A stretch of DNA of 64,000 bases, from assembly GCA_035196065.1 (NCBI GenBank), contig CP136575.1:401001-465000 (forward strand), given 5' to 3'. The stretch comes from Sphingobium sp. Its GTDB lineage: Bacteria > Pseudomonadota > Alphaproteobacteria > Sphingomonadales > Sphingomonadaceae. The notes under the pieces are model-generated. The model saw only the letters and a program-made list of their open reading frames with translations, searched no databases and had not been told where the DNA came from. Of this stretch, positions 8,153 through 17,332 are shown piece after piece; positions within the stretch are counted from its first letter, which is position 1, and each line of letters opens with the position of its first letter. The translations under genes were made by a program, and so were the position numbers.

Positions 8153-10038
8153 TATTCGGCAGCCTGCAGCGTCGTCCACACCGGCTGCGTCGGCGCGGGC
8201 AGGCCGGTTTCGTCGGCACAATTGGCGCGTAAATCGTCAATCGAGGGGCCATAGTCGAACAATTTCAGTTCACCCCGCCTGCTGCGCATCTCTGCGCGCA
8301 GTTTCTCTGTGGCAACTGCGTCAATCTCGCCATTGTCGTTCGCGATGACGCCATAGTCGAGTGCACCTTTGGCAGTAACAAGCCCCTGAACGATTTCCTT
8401 GCCGACAAGTGCAGGGTCGCGTTCGAGCGGGTCGCCCCAGCCGCCGCCGCCCCAGGTGATGAAATGCAACTGGTCGTCTTTCTCGACATGCACATCCTCC
8501 ACCTTGTTGCCGATGATCTCGACACTGCCATCAGCCTTTTCGAGCAGCTTCTTCGCACGCATCCCCGGATGCCCCCCATTGACGCCCCATGGCGGCACGA
8601 ACCAGCGATCATCATGGATCGAGATTGTTCCCGGGCTAAGGAATCGGTAGGTCATGTGAATGCCGTTGCCGCCGCGGTGCAGGCCAGCACCGCCGCTATC
8701 GGGTTCGGTTTCATACCGTTCGATCAGCAGCGGGAAATAGCGTTCGAGAAACTCGTTGGGCACATTGGTGAAACCCGGCCAGAGCGAGTGGCCATCAGGT
8801 CCGTCTCCCAGCGGCCGGCCCGGAATGCCGCCGAAGCCGATCTGGAACAGTTGGAACCATTCGCCGCCCTTGCCCGCGCGCTGATCATTACCCGAATAGA
8901 ACAAATGGGGGCTGGAGCTGAAGCCTGCGGCGTTCAGGAATTCCGGCGTCTTTTGGCCAAGCAAACCACCCAATATGTCGAAAATCCGGCCCAGCGCATG
9001 GGTACGACCCGATAGCGCGGCAGGGAATTTCGGCTTCAGCAGCGATCCTTCGGGGATGCGGACATCGATCAAATCATAGAAGCCGTCATTGAACAGGATC
9101 TGCGGATCGAAGACCATGATCATGTAGATGCCGAAGAACATCTTAAACATGTTCTCGTTGAGATAGAAGTTGATCGACGCGGCCGACTGTGGGTCGGTGC
9201 CGGCGAAATCAAGGACCACCTTTTCGCCTTCACGGCGCATGGTGCATTTGATCTTGTAAGGGCCATAGCCCATGCCATCGTCGCAGATATAATCTTCAAA
9301 ACTGACAGGCTCTTCGGCCACAGCCATGCCGATCAGTGCCTTCATCGCACGGTGGTTGCGCGCGAGCAGTTCCTGGGTTGCCGAGACATAGACATCGTCA
9401 CCGAAACGTTCGGCCATCTCGACCACGCGGCGCGCAGCAACCCGACAGGATGCGATCAGCGCGTTAAGGTCGGCCTGGCACCAGTCCGGCTTCCTCGTCT
9501 GGTGCATGACAAGCTTCATCAGATCGTCATTATATTCGCCCTTGCGCCAGATTTTCACCGGCGGGATACGCACGCCTTCCTCGAAAATCGAACGCGCGTT
9601 GATCGGCATCGAGCCTACAACCTTGCCGCCAATGTCTGACTGGTGGCCGAACATGGCAGTATAAGCGAGCAGGCGCCCGTCCTTGAACACCGGCAACAGC
9701 ACCAGCCAATCGTTCGAATGGCTAATCGCGCCTTCGCAGCTATAGGGGTCCGACAGGAAGATCATGTCGCCATCTTCCAACGTACCGTCAAAGCCGCGCA
9801 GGAAGCCGTCGATAAAGCTGCCGAACTGACCGACGATCATCTTACCACTATGGTCGGCGATCAGCGGAAAGGCATCGCCCTGTTCCCGGATACCCGGCGA
9901 CATGGCGGTCCGCACCAGCGTCGCGTCCATCTCGATACGCGCGTTGCGCAAGGCGTTTTCGATGATGTCGAGCGTTACCGGATCGATATCGATCTTTTTG
10001 AAAGGCGTGGGATTGGTTTCCACAATGGTTGCAGGCAT
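8152..10038 (-). CDS. hyuB: Hydantoinase/oxoprolinase B subunit (HyuB family)
   Basis: A 628-residue protein that starts with the typical DPVTLDIIENALRNARIEMD region and ends with the HyuB signature GGGGWGDP near residue 540. Acidic and His residues in FLSDPYSCEGAISH and FGHQSDIGG match the family's metal-site region. HyuB pairs with HyuA in ATP-dependent cleavage of five-membered lactams or hydantoins such as 5-oxoproline or N-methylhydantoin; related subunits form acetone and acetophenone carboxylases. The hyuA gene ends 11 bases upstream. Which ring or ketone is used here is not evident. Confidence 0.92.
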   Translation of the reverse strand: MPATIVETNPTPFKKIDIDPVTLDIIENALRNARIEMDATLVRTAMSPGIREQGDAFPLIADHSGKMIVGQFGSFIDGFLRGFDGTLEDGDMIFLSDPYSCEGAISHSNDWLVLLPVFKDGRLLAYTAMFGHQSDIGGKVVGSMPINARSIFEEGVRIPPVKIWRKGEYNDDLMKLVMHQTRKPDWCQADLNALIASCRVAARRVVEMAERFGDDVYVSATQELLARNHRAMKALIGMAVAEEPVSFEDYICDDGMGYGPYKIKCTMRREGEKVVLDFAGTDPQSAASINFYLNENMFKMFFGIYMIMVFDPQILFNDGFYDLIDVRIPEGSLLKPKFPAALSGRTHALGRIFDILGGLLGQKTPEFLNAAGFSSSPHLFYSGNDQRAGKGGEWFQLFQIGFGGIPGRPLGDGPDGHSLWPGFTNVPNEFLERYFPLLIERYETEPDSGGAGLHRGGNGIHMTYRFLSPGTISIHDDRWFVPPWGVNGGHPGMRAKKLLEKADGSVEIIGNKVEDVHVEKDDQLHFITWGGGGWGDPLERDPALVGKEIVQGLVTAKGALDYGVIANDNGEIDAVATEKLRAEMRSRRGELKLFDYGPSIDDLRANCADETGLPAPTQPVWTTLQAAE

Positions 10039-10049
10039 CGCGGTGCTCC

Positions 10050-12098
10050 TTAAGCCAGATTGATCAGGATGTTGCCAACGGCATCGACAGTCGCGACGCA
10101 GCCGGTTTCGATAAGCGTGGTCGAATCCATTTCGACGACGATCGCTGGGCCAGGGATGACATCGCCCTGCCGCAACTTTGCTCGGTCGTAAATGACGGCG
10201 GCCTGTTCCTTGCCATCCATCCAGAGCGTGTGATCACGCATCTTGGCGGCAGCCGGGTTTCCGTCACCCTTTGGCAGTTCCGCCGCAGGCAGATCCAGAC
10301 TGCGACCCAGCGCGACCGCGCGCAGGTTCACGATTTCATGGGGCGTATCCATGTTGAAGGTGAACAATCGCAAATGCTCTTCATCAAAGCGCTGCAATAT
10401 ACCTTCTACGCCCTTTTCGCGCAGCGCATCGGCGGTGATCGTCAATGGCACTTCAAAGGCCTGACCGGCATAACGGACGTCGACTTCGAACTCGCTGGTG
10501 ATCTCGTTTTCGGGAACGCCGTCGTTGCGTAGTTCGGAATGGGTCTGCGCCGCCATCTCCTCAAGGATCGCGATCAGTTCTTCCGCCTTGGTATCCTTTG
10601 CAAGCCGCGAGAAGCTGCGCGCGGTTTCGGTACGCATCCGCGTCGTTGCATCTCCCAACGCGCAGAGCACGCCAGGCGACACTGGTGAGATTGCCGGCCA
10701 GCTGCCCATCAACCGAGCGACCGCATTGACATGAAGCGGGCCCGCGCCGCCAAAGCCCATCAGGGCAAAGTGGCGGGGATCATAGCCCTGTTGCACAGAG
10801 ATCATCCGCAATGCGCCAAACATGTTTTCGTTGACGATATCGATAATGCCGCGCGCCGCCGCCATCAAGTCTATGCCGAGCGCGTCGGCGATTGTCTGTA
10901 CCGCCTTTTTCGCGCCTTCACGGTCGAGGTTGAAAGTGCCGCCCAACAAGTTCTCCGGCAGATAACCGAGGACGACATTGGCGTCAGTCACCGTAGGAAG
11001 CTCCCCGCCCTTGCCATAAGCCACAGGCCCGGGCACCGCGCCCGCCGATTGTGGGCCAACGCGCAGCGCACCGGTCAGTTCGGGCACATAGGCAATGGAG
11101 CCACCGCCTGCGCCAACCGTTTTCACATCCAGCGCAGATGCGCGCACCGACAAATGTCCCACCTCGGTGGTGCGTTGGCGGCGTGGTTCCAGATTTTCAA
11201 TTAGGGCAACGTCGGTCGAGGTGCCGCCGACGTCAAGCGTCAGGATGTTTTTGAACCCTGCATTTTTCGCGACCCACAATGCGCCGGTCACGCCGCCAGC
11301 CGGGCCTGACATGAGGATATTGACCGGCTGTTCCTCCGCCTTTTGCGCCGACATCAGACCTCCGTCGGAGCGCAACAACGATAGCTTGCCCGCCATGCCG
11401 GCAATGGCCAGCTTGTCCCGCAGGTTAGACACATATTTGCCGACGACCGGGCGCACCGCAGCGTTCGCAACGGTGGTGAGCGTCCGCTCATATTCCTGCA
11501 TTTCGGGGAGCACTTCATGACTGAGCGAGACAGGCACGTCCTGCATGATTTCGCGGGCGAGTTCGCCGACGCGTTTCTCGTGGCTGCCATTGGTATAGGC
11601 GTTGATGAAGCTGACGGTGATCGCCTCGACACCCTGCGCCTTCAACTGGGTCAGCGCCTCCCGCGCGCCTGCCTCGTCGAGTGGACGAATTTCAGTACCG
11701 GTGGCGTCGATCCGCCCCTTGACCGTGACCGTATCCTCCAGCGCGGCGAGCGGCTGCGGCTTGGGCCAGATGATCCATGCGGCAAGACCGCCCGGAACAA
11801 AACTACGCGCAATCTGCATGATGTGACGGTGGCCTTCGGTCGTGATCAGGCCGACGCGCGCGCCCTTGCCTTCCAGAACCGCATTTGTCGCAACGGTCGT
11901 GCCATGGAGAAAATAATCGATGTCCGATGCGCCAACGCCTGCCTTGTCGCAGATCGCGTTGACCCCGTTCAAGATGCCTTCGCTGCTGTCATACGGGGTC
12001 GAAGGCGTCTTGTGCCGCCAGAAAGACCCAGTCTCAGTGTTAAACAGTAAAAGGTCGGTGAACGTCCCCCCGACATCGACTCCTAGGCGATAGCCCAT
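10050..12098 (-). CDS. hyuA: Hydantoinase/oxoprolinase A subunit (HyuA family)
   Basis: A 682-residue protein opening with the phosphate-binding motif GVDVGGTFTDLLLF. A second ATP-domain motif, TLDVGGTSTDVALI, lies near residue 295, and GFGGAGPLH near residue 445, all standard for HyuA. It supplies the ATP-dependent activation step of the HyuAB complex in the cytosol. A clear Shine-Dalgarno sequence (GAGGAGAG) lies upstream of ATG 12098. The gap to the upstream lyase gene is 14 bases, so HMGL, HyuA, HyuB and CaiB form one tight operon. Acetone-carboxylase-type activity is an alternative, but the third small subunit was not found nearby. Confidence 0.92.
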   Translation of the reverse strand: MGYRLGVDVGGTFTDLLLFNTETGSFWRHKTPSTPYDSSEGILNGVNAICDKAGVGASDIDYFLHGTTVATNAVLEGKGARVGLITTEGHRHIMQIARSFVPGGLAAWIIWPKPQPLAALEDTVTVKGRIDATGTEIRPLDEAGAREALTQLKAQGVEAITVSFINAYTNGSHEKRVGELAREIMQDVPVSLSHEVLPEMQEYERTLTTVANAAVRPVVGKYVSNLRDKLAIAGMAGKLSLLRSDGGLMSAQKAEEQPVNILMSGPAGGVTGALWVAKNAGFKNILTLDVGGTSTDVALIENLEPRRQRTTEVGHLSVRASALDVKTVGAGGGSIAYVPELTGALRVGPQSAGAVPGPVAYGKGGELPTVTDANVVLGYLPENLLGGTFNLDREGAKKAVQTIADALGIDLMAAARGIIDIVNENMFGALRMISVQQGYDPRHFALMGFGGAGPLHVNAVARLMGSWPAISPVSPGVLCALGDATTRMRTETARSFSRLAKDTKAEELIAILEEMAAQTHSELRNDGVPENEITSEFEVDVRYAGQAFEVPLTITADALREKGVEGILQRFDEEHLRLFTFNMDTPHEIVNLRAVALGRSLDLPAAELPKGDGNPAAAKMRDHTLWMDGKEQAAVIYDRAKLRQGDVIPGPAIVVEMDSTTLIETGCVATVDAVGNILINLA

Positions 12099-12112
12099 AA
12101 CCTATTCTCTCC

Positions 12113-13021
12113 TCATCCGACCTTCGGGAAAAGCGGCGCCTGCGCCACCATTCCCGGCAGTTTGCGGTTCATGATTTGCCCGAGCCACTGGCTCGATTCG
12201 ACTAGTTTTCCAAGGTCCATGCCGGTCGCGACCCCTGCGCGCCCGAGCATATAGACCACATCCTCGCTAGCCACATTGCCAGCCGCACCGGGTGCAAACG
12301 GACAGCCTCCAATGCCGCCCAAGGCCGCATCCACTACGCTGGCCCCCGCAGTCACCGCCGACCAGACATTGGCAAGGCCGGTGCCCCGCGTATTATGGAA
12401 ATGGACCCGAACGGGCAACGGATGCACGGCCGCAGTGACTTTGCCGACAAGCCGCGCGACATGCGCGGGGTCGGCAACACCGATCGTGTCGGCCAGCGCA
12501 ATTTCAACAGGCCCGGCCTCGGCAAGCTGCCGCGCAATAACAACCACCTGATCCTCCGCCACTTCGCCTTCAAAGGGGCATCCGAACGAGGCGGCAATCG
12601 TTGCCTGCGCGCTAAGGCTTTCAGCCTTTGCGCGCAAGATAATGTCTTTTGCGACCACAACCGATTCGGCGCTTGTCTGGCCTTGGTTCGCCATCGCAAA
12701 GCGGTCGGTAGATACGACGACGGCCCCGATCTGGTTGATCCGACCGGTTGCTATGGCCCGTTCGGCACCGCGTAAATTCATGACAAGCCCAATATAGGTC
12801 ACATCATCGCGCTGCGGCAGCGCCGCACAGACGGCGTCAGCATCAGCCATTTGCGGAACCTTTTTGGGGTTAACGAAACTGGTCACCTCTATCCGGCGCG
12901 CGCCGGCATCGATTGCGCGCTCGATCAGCGCAATCTTGTCGGTTGTCGCAACCAAGGCCTTTTCATTTTGCAACCCGTCGCGCGGGCCGACTTCCACAAA
13001 TTCAACAGATGACGCACTCAT
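12113..13021 (-). CDS. Hydroxymethylglutaryl-CoA lyase-like enzyme
   Basis: This 302-residue TIM-barrel protein has all key HMG-CoA lyase motifs: VGPRDGLQN at the start, VHFHNTRG carrying the metal-binding HxH, and the catalytic Cys loop GGIGGCPFAPGAAGN. The known reaction splits HMG-CoA into acetyl-CoA and acetoacetate; related enzymes cut other 3-hydroxy-3-methylacyl-CoA esters. It is the first gene of the minus-strand operon. A near-perfect copy of the GntR-type palindrome lies 18 bases before its ATG, so the adjacent GntR regulator probably represses from this site. Because a CoA-transferase is encoded in the same operon, the substrate may be a CoA ester formed locally rather than HMG-CoA from leucine. 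Confidence 0.9.
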   Translation of the reverse strand: MSASSVEFVEVGPRDGLQNEKALVATTDKIALIERAIDAGARRIEVTSFVNPKKVPQMADADAVCAALPQRDDVTYIGLVMNLRGAERAIATGRINQIGAVVVSTDRFAMANQGQTSAESVVVAKDIILRAKAESLSAQATIAASFGCPFEGEVAEDQVVVIARQLAEAGPVEIALADTIGVADPAHVARLVGKVTAAVHPLPVRVHFHNTRGTGLANVWSAVTAGASVVDAALGGIGGCPFAPGAAGNVASEDVVYMLGRAGVATGMDLGKLVESSQWLGQIMNRKLPGMVAQAPLFPKVG

Positions 13022-13038
13022 GCAAACATTTTGGCAGA

Positions 13039-13050
13039 ATTGTATACAAA
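13039..13050. promoter_or_regulatory. Candidate GntR operator in front of the catabolic operon
   Basis: ATTGTATACAAA lies 18 bases upstream of the HMG-CoA-lyase-like start. It matches the perfect palindrome at 13765 in 11 of 12 bases and fits the TNGT/ACNA half-site pattern of FadR-type GntR regulators. Confidence 0.6.
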
Positions 13051-13061
13051 ATCAACTACAG

Positions 13062-13733
13062 CTATTCTGCTGCAGCCAGATCCTGTTCACGCAATCGGCT
13101 ATGGGCGTCAGCATAAGCATGAAAGGCGCGACGGATATGAGCCCGCATCACCGCCTCGGCCCAATTGACGTCTCCCCGGGCAAAGGCGGCCAACAGTTCA
13201 TCATGCTCCCTATGCGACCGGAGCAAATTTTCCGCATCATAATTTTGCGCCGTCCGCCAGACGACTGGCTGCTCGATCAATTGGGCAAGCGCGGCTGTAA
13301 GGCGCGGCGAGGCGGATGCATCAAGAATGATGCCGTGAAATTGCCGATTATGCTCCAGAAATGCAGGGATATCAGCGTGCACAGTTTGCACGGTGCGTCC
13401 GATCGCGGCGTTCAGCTGTTGCAATTGCTGAAGCTGATCGCGACTAATGCGCTCAGCTGCCCGCCGCGCCGCGAGCCCCTCGAGCATCTCGCGCAAGATG
13501 AAAGCTTCTTCGACGTCATCGATAGACCAGTTGGCCACAAAGCTGCGCTGCGATTCCGAACGGCGGATCAGCAATTCGCTCTCCAACCGGTTGAGGGCGT
13601 CACGCACCGGCGTGCGAGAAACGCCGCAGCTTTCGGCAAGCTGCTCTTCGCGGATTTGCGATCCGGGCGCGAGCGCGCCGGACAGGATCATCGCCCTGAT
13701 TTGGAGGTATGCGCGGTCTGAAGCCTTGGACAT
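13062..13733 (-). CDS. GntR/FCD-family transcriptional regulator
   Basis: About 223 residues. The N-terminal winged helix (residues ~5-70) shows PGSQIREEQLAESCGVSRTPVRDAL, the usual GntR recognition helix. The C-terminal half is an all-helical FCD ligand domain with the spaced His residues (HNRQFH, SHREHDELLAAF, AHIRRAF) that bind metal in this group. The frame is open to 13817, but ATG 13733 starts right at the conserved fold. Identical operator-like palindromes lie on both sides of the gene, at 13039 in front of the lyase operon and at 13765 before its own start and the TonB receptor. The simplest reading is an autoregulated, ligand-released repressor of both units. Confidence 0.92.
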   Translation of the reverse strand: MSKASDRAYLQIRAMILSGALAPGSQIREEQLAESCGVSRTPVRDALNRLESELLIRRSESQRSFVANWSIDDVEEAFILREMLEGLAARRAAERISRDQLQQLQQLNAAIGRTVQTVHADIPAFLEHNRQFHGIILDASASPRLTAALAQLIEQPVVWRTAQNYDAENLLRSHREHDELLAAFARGDVNWAEAVMRAHIRRAFHAYADAHSRLREQDLAAAE

Positions 13734-13764
13734 AGGGTTTTTACTATCTCTTGACGATGGAAAT

Positions 13765-13776
13765 ATTGTATACAAT
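13765..13776. promoter_or_regulatory. Candidate GntR operator between regulator and TonB receptor
   Basis: The perfect palindrome ATTGTATACAAT is flanked by one further T/A pair. It is 32 bases upstream of the GntR start and 82 bases upstream of the receptor start, just after a TTGACG that could be a -35 box. This would allow control of both divergent genes. Confidence 0.65.
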
Positions 13777-13857
13777 ACCCATGCTAGAGCGCAACCGTTA
13801 GCCGCGCAGAGGAGCAATTAAGGCTATCAGGTCCGCCACCGTATCAGGGAGATTGCC

Positions 13858-16389
13858 ATGTTAAAAACCCGTTCGATGCTATTTGCCTCGATTGCCATTT
13901 CAGGGCTGTTCGCCTTTCCGGCATTCGCGCAGGATGCGGCCGATGGCGCGTCCGAGGGCGAGGAAATCATTGTAACCGCGCGCCGTCAGGATGAACGCCT
14001 GCAGGATGTACCCGCGTCGGTAACCGTTCTAACCGCCGATGCGCTCCAAAAAACGGGCGCTGACAAAGCGCAGGATTTTGCTCAGCTTACCCCAGGCGTC
14101 ACAATCGTGACCGGCACGGCCGAGGCTGGCGACACCCAGATCAACATTCGCGGCATCAACGGTGCTCGCGACGCCGAAAGTTCGATCGCGCTGGTCGTCG
14201 ACGGCATTCTGAAGACCAACACAGCCCAGCTCAACCAAACGCAGGGCACACTGCGCCAGATCGAAATCCTCAAAGGCCCGCAGGGCGCGCTCTATGGTCG
14301 CAATGCCGCCGCAGGCGCAATTGTCATCCAGACGCTCAAGCCCGGAGACACGCTCGAAGGCGCGGTCCGCGCCAGCTATGCCAATGAAAATACCATTGAG
14401 GCCACCGGCCATATCTCGACACCGGTCGGAGAAGGTGCCGGCATCGTACTGTCGGGTTATTACCGTCAGACCGATGGCTTTTTCCGCAATATCTTCCTCG
14501 ACCGCAAGGTTGCGGATGACCAGAAAGTATGGAGCCTGGACGGCCGCTTCACAGCAGAACTGGGCGATTCCACCAATGTCGACGTAAAGGCCCGATATTC
14601 TGACTTGCGCGGCGCATCGATCAACTTCAACGCCGCCTTCCATCTGCCCGCGTTGGGCGGGGCGTTCAACGAGGACGTCGATGACCATCCGTTCCGTTAC
14701 TACAGCAATATACGGCCGACCAACGACCAGCAAACCTTCGATGCCTCAATCAAGCTCGAACATGACTTTGGTTCAACCGTACTGACTGCATGGGCACTCT
14801 ACTCCGATGTCGACCAGAGCCTGACGGCAGACGGAACATCGGCCGACTTTGCCCGCTACATTTCGCCTGCTTTCGGCGCACCTGCAAACCCCACCAACCT
14901 TGCAGTGCAAAATGCCTGCTTCGCGTCAACGGCAGCCAACAGGGGCTATCCGGTCAACCCGCCGGGAGTGATCGGTTCGATTCCGATACCCTTCATCTTC
15001 AATTTTTCGGGCTCGACCTTCGGTCCCTACAGCCCGACGACTTGTGACGGCACGCAGCTTCAGGTCCGCCAGCAGAAGGATATCAGCGGCGAAATCCGTC
15101 TCGCATCAAATGGTGATGGCCCGCTAAGCTGGCAGATCGGCGGCTATGCCCTCCACATCGATCGGTCGGTAGGGGTCAGCCTTGGTGCCGACCTCGGCAG
15201 CGGCATCTTGCCGACGCTTTACAACGCACCGGGCAGTTCCAACCCGACTTCGCAGCTCTATTCGGACAAGTTCAAGACCGACGTTTATGCAGCGTTCGGT
15301 TCGGCCGATTATGACGTGTCGGATGCGCTCAAGATCAGTGCGGCACTGCGCTACGATGTCGAAGACCGCAACGTTTCGAACCTGGTTCCCAATGTCAGCG
15401 ATCCGATCACCGGAGCGAAGATCAACCCGGGTCTTCCCGCTACCGGTTTGATTCCTGACAAGAACGGCACTTTCAAACAGCTTCAGCCCAAAATCAGCCT
15501 GAGCTGGAAGCCAGGTGCTGGCGACACCAACATTTATGCTAACTGGGGCATCGGTTTCAAATCCGGCGGTTTCAACAACCAGGGCGCTTCGGCAACGGTG
15601 AACCAGTTCTTCAACAACACTACTGGCGCGTTCGGCACGATCGACGCTGACGTCTTCATCAAGGACGATTATCGCAAGGAAAAATCGAGTTCGTTTGAAG
15701 CAGGCGTAAAGGGTGCCATGTTCGACGGCCGGATCACCTATGATCTTGCCGGTTATTACACCCGGATCACCGACATGCAGTTCTTCGAATTTTTCGTTGG
15801 CTCATTCGGCCTGTTGCGCGTGGTGTCGAATATCGACCGCGTCGACGTAAAGGGCGCAGAATTTAACCTGACTGGCCGTATCATCGATGGCTGGAAAGTC
15901 TTTGGCTCGGTCAACCTGACCGACAGCGAGATCAAGAAGAACAGCTCGCGCGCCTATACTGTCGGCAACAAATCGCCTTACACAGCCGACTATACCATCA
16001 ACCTTGGAACCCAGATCGACGCTCCGCTGACCGATAACATCGACCTGTTGCTGCGGGCCGACTATCGCATCACCGGCGACACATGGTTCCACACCGTGCA
16101 GGATCAAAGCAGGCCCACCGTGTTCAGCGCGCTGTTGCCAGCATCGCTGTTCGCTGCCCCGCCGGTTGCCGGCAACGGTGATTATGGCGCCGCCAAGCGT
16201 GATGCCTTTGGCGTGCTCAACCTGCGCGCCGGCCTGGAAGGCGAGAGCTGGAACCTCTCAGTCTTTGCCGACAATATGCTCAACCGCAAATATATCGCGG
16301 AAGCCATTCCGGCGATCGAATTTGGCGGATCGTTCATCTCGCCGGGCGGCCGCCGCCTGATCGGGGTAGAGGTCGGATACAAGTTCTAA
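13858..16389 (+). CDS. TonB-dependent outer membrane receptor
   Basis: An 843-residue protein with a signal peptide ending at AFAQ. Next come EEIIVTARR, the plug-domain entry typical of sphingomonad receptors, a plug of about 120 residues with GPQGALYGRNAAAGA, and a long beta-barrel. The barrel closes with VGVEVGYKF-like aromatic residues at the end (GVEVGYKF). It imports a scarce or bulky solute through the outer membrane using TonB energy. GGGAG lies at a good distance before ATG 13858. It is divergent from the GntR gene with the operator between them, which ties it to the catabolic operon. The solute is unknown. Confidence 0.95.
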   Translation: MLKTRSMLFASIAISGLFAFPAFAQDAADGASEGEEIIVTARRQDERLQDVPASVTVLTADALQKTGADKAQDFAQLTPGVTIVTGTAEAGDTQINIRGINGARDAESSIALVVDGILKTNTAQLNQTQGTLRQIEILKGPQGALYGRNAAAGAIVIQTLKPGDTLEGAVRASYANENTIEATGHISTPVGEGAGIVLSGYYRQTDGFFRNIFLDRKVADDQKVWSLDGRFTAELGDSTNVDVKARYSDLRGASINFNAAFHLPALGGAFNEDVDDHPFRYYSNIRPTNDQQTFDASIKLEHDFGSTVLTAWALYSDVDQSLTADGTSADFARYISPAFGAPANPTNLAVQNACFASTAANRGYPVNPPGVIGSIPIPFIFNFSGSTFGPYSPTTCDGTQLQVRQQKDISGEIRLASNGDGPLSWQIGGYALHIDRSVGVSLGADLGSGILPTLYNAPGSSNPTSQLYSDKFKTDVYAAFGSADYDVSDALKISAALRYDVEDRNVSNLVPNVSDPITGAKINPGLPATGLIPDKNGTFKQLQPKISLSWKPGAGDTNIYANWGIGFKSGGFNNQGASATVNQFFNNTTGAFGTIDADVFIKDDYRKEKSSSFEAGVKGAMFDGRITYDLAGYYTRITDMQFFEFFVGSFGLLRVVSNIDRVDVKGAEFNLTGRIIDGWKVFGSVNLTDSEIKKNSSRAYTVGNKSPYTADYTINLGTQIDAPLTDNIDLLLRADYRITGDTWFHTVQDQSRPTVFSALLPASLFAAPPVAGNGDYGAAKRDAFGVLNLRAGLEGESWNLSVFADNMLNRKYIAEAIPAIEFGGSFISPGGRRLIGVEVGYKF

Positions 16390-16489
16390 AGACCCGTCCT
16401 TCAGGGTCGCACACCGCGCCCGTCGCGTCCTCCATGGATGCGGCGGGCGTTGTCTTGATTAGCAAGCGGCAAAACGATAGATCGGCACG

Positions 16490-17332
16490 ATGCAAGGGGA
16501 GAGCATCTGGCGCGCACGCGCCACCAATTGGCTGCAAGAGCCATTCGTCCATTTCCTGATCGCGGGGTTGGCGCTGTTCGCGTTCTTCGCCGTCCGCGGT
16601 GAAGAGGTCGATCCCGAAAGCCGCATTATCACGATCGACGAAGCACAGGTGTCCCGGCTTGCCGCGTCTTGGCAGCAAACCTGGCAGCGGCCTCCCAGCC
16701 CAACCGAAATCGACAATCTGATCCGCGACCATATCAAAGAAGAGGTCTATTATCGCGAAGCGATCCGCCTTGGACTCGATCAGGATGATACGGTTATCCG
16801 TCGCCGGCTACGTGCGAAGATGGAATATCTGGCAACCGCACAGGCCGAAAATGCACCTGTAGACAATGCTACCTTACAGACTTGGCTCGATAAGAACCCA
16901 GCCCGCTACGCGGCAGGCGCGGCCTATAGTTTCGACCAGATCTATCTGGGAACAGGCGACCCCAAAAGCGCAGCGGCGCAAGCCCGCAGCAAGCTTTCGA
17001 CTGGTACAGACTGGGCACAGGTGGGCGTAGCAATATCCCTTCCGCGCACTCTGGATGCAGTTTCGACCGCCGATATTGCGCGCAATTTCGGAGAAGAATT
17101 TGCGGCGGGTTTGGCGAAACTCTCTCCGGGCGACTGGTCAGGCCCGTTGATGTCGGGCTTTGGCAGCCATCTTATCCGCCTGCGTGAAGTCGACCCCGGC
17201 AAGGCGGCAAGGCTTGCCGATGTCCGCCAGCAAGTCGAAAATGACTGGCGCTCGGCAACGCAAAAGGCACGCGAAGCAAAGGCCTATCAGGCGCTGCTCG
17301 ATGGCTATACAATCCAGATTGCAAAGCCGTGA
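16490..17332 (+). CDS. Membrane-anchored PpiC/parvulin-like protein
   Basis: 280 residues with an N-terminal membrane anchor (FLIAGLALFAFFAV). A SurA-N/PpiC-like helical region and a parvulin-like domain follow, containing AAAYSFDQIYLG and the ending GPLMSGFGSHLIRL, which corresponds to the usual parvulin G-P-x-S-x-G-x-H block. It is expected in the periplasm, helping fold or secrete proteins. Its stop overlaps the GTG start of the HupE/UreJ gene as GTGA; this PpiC-HupE pairing recurs in proteobacteria. The operon could also continue from the receptor gene ~100 bases upstream. Confidence 0.82.
   Translation: MQGESIWRARATNWLQEPFVHFLIAGLALFAFFAVRGEEVDPESRIITIDEAQVSRLAASWQQTWQRPPSPTEIDNLIRDHIKEEVYYREAIRLGLDQDDTVIRRRLRAKMEYLATAQAENAPVDNATLQTWLDKNPARYAAGAAYSFDQIYLGTGDPKSAAAQARSKLSTGTDWAQVGVAISLPRTLDAVSTADIARNFGEEFAAGLAKLSPGDWSGPLMSGFGSHLIRLREVDPGKAARLADVRQQVENDWRSATQKAREAKAYQALLDGYTIQIAKP

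Noticed and set aside
16390-16410. GACCC/GGGTC hairpin after the TonB receptor as a terminator
   Set aside because: Short stem with an eight-base loop and no T-tract.
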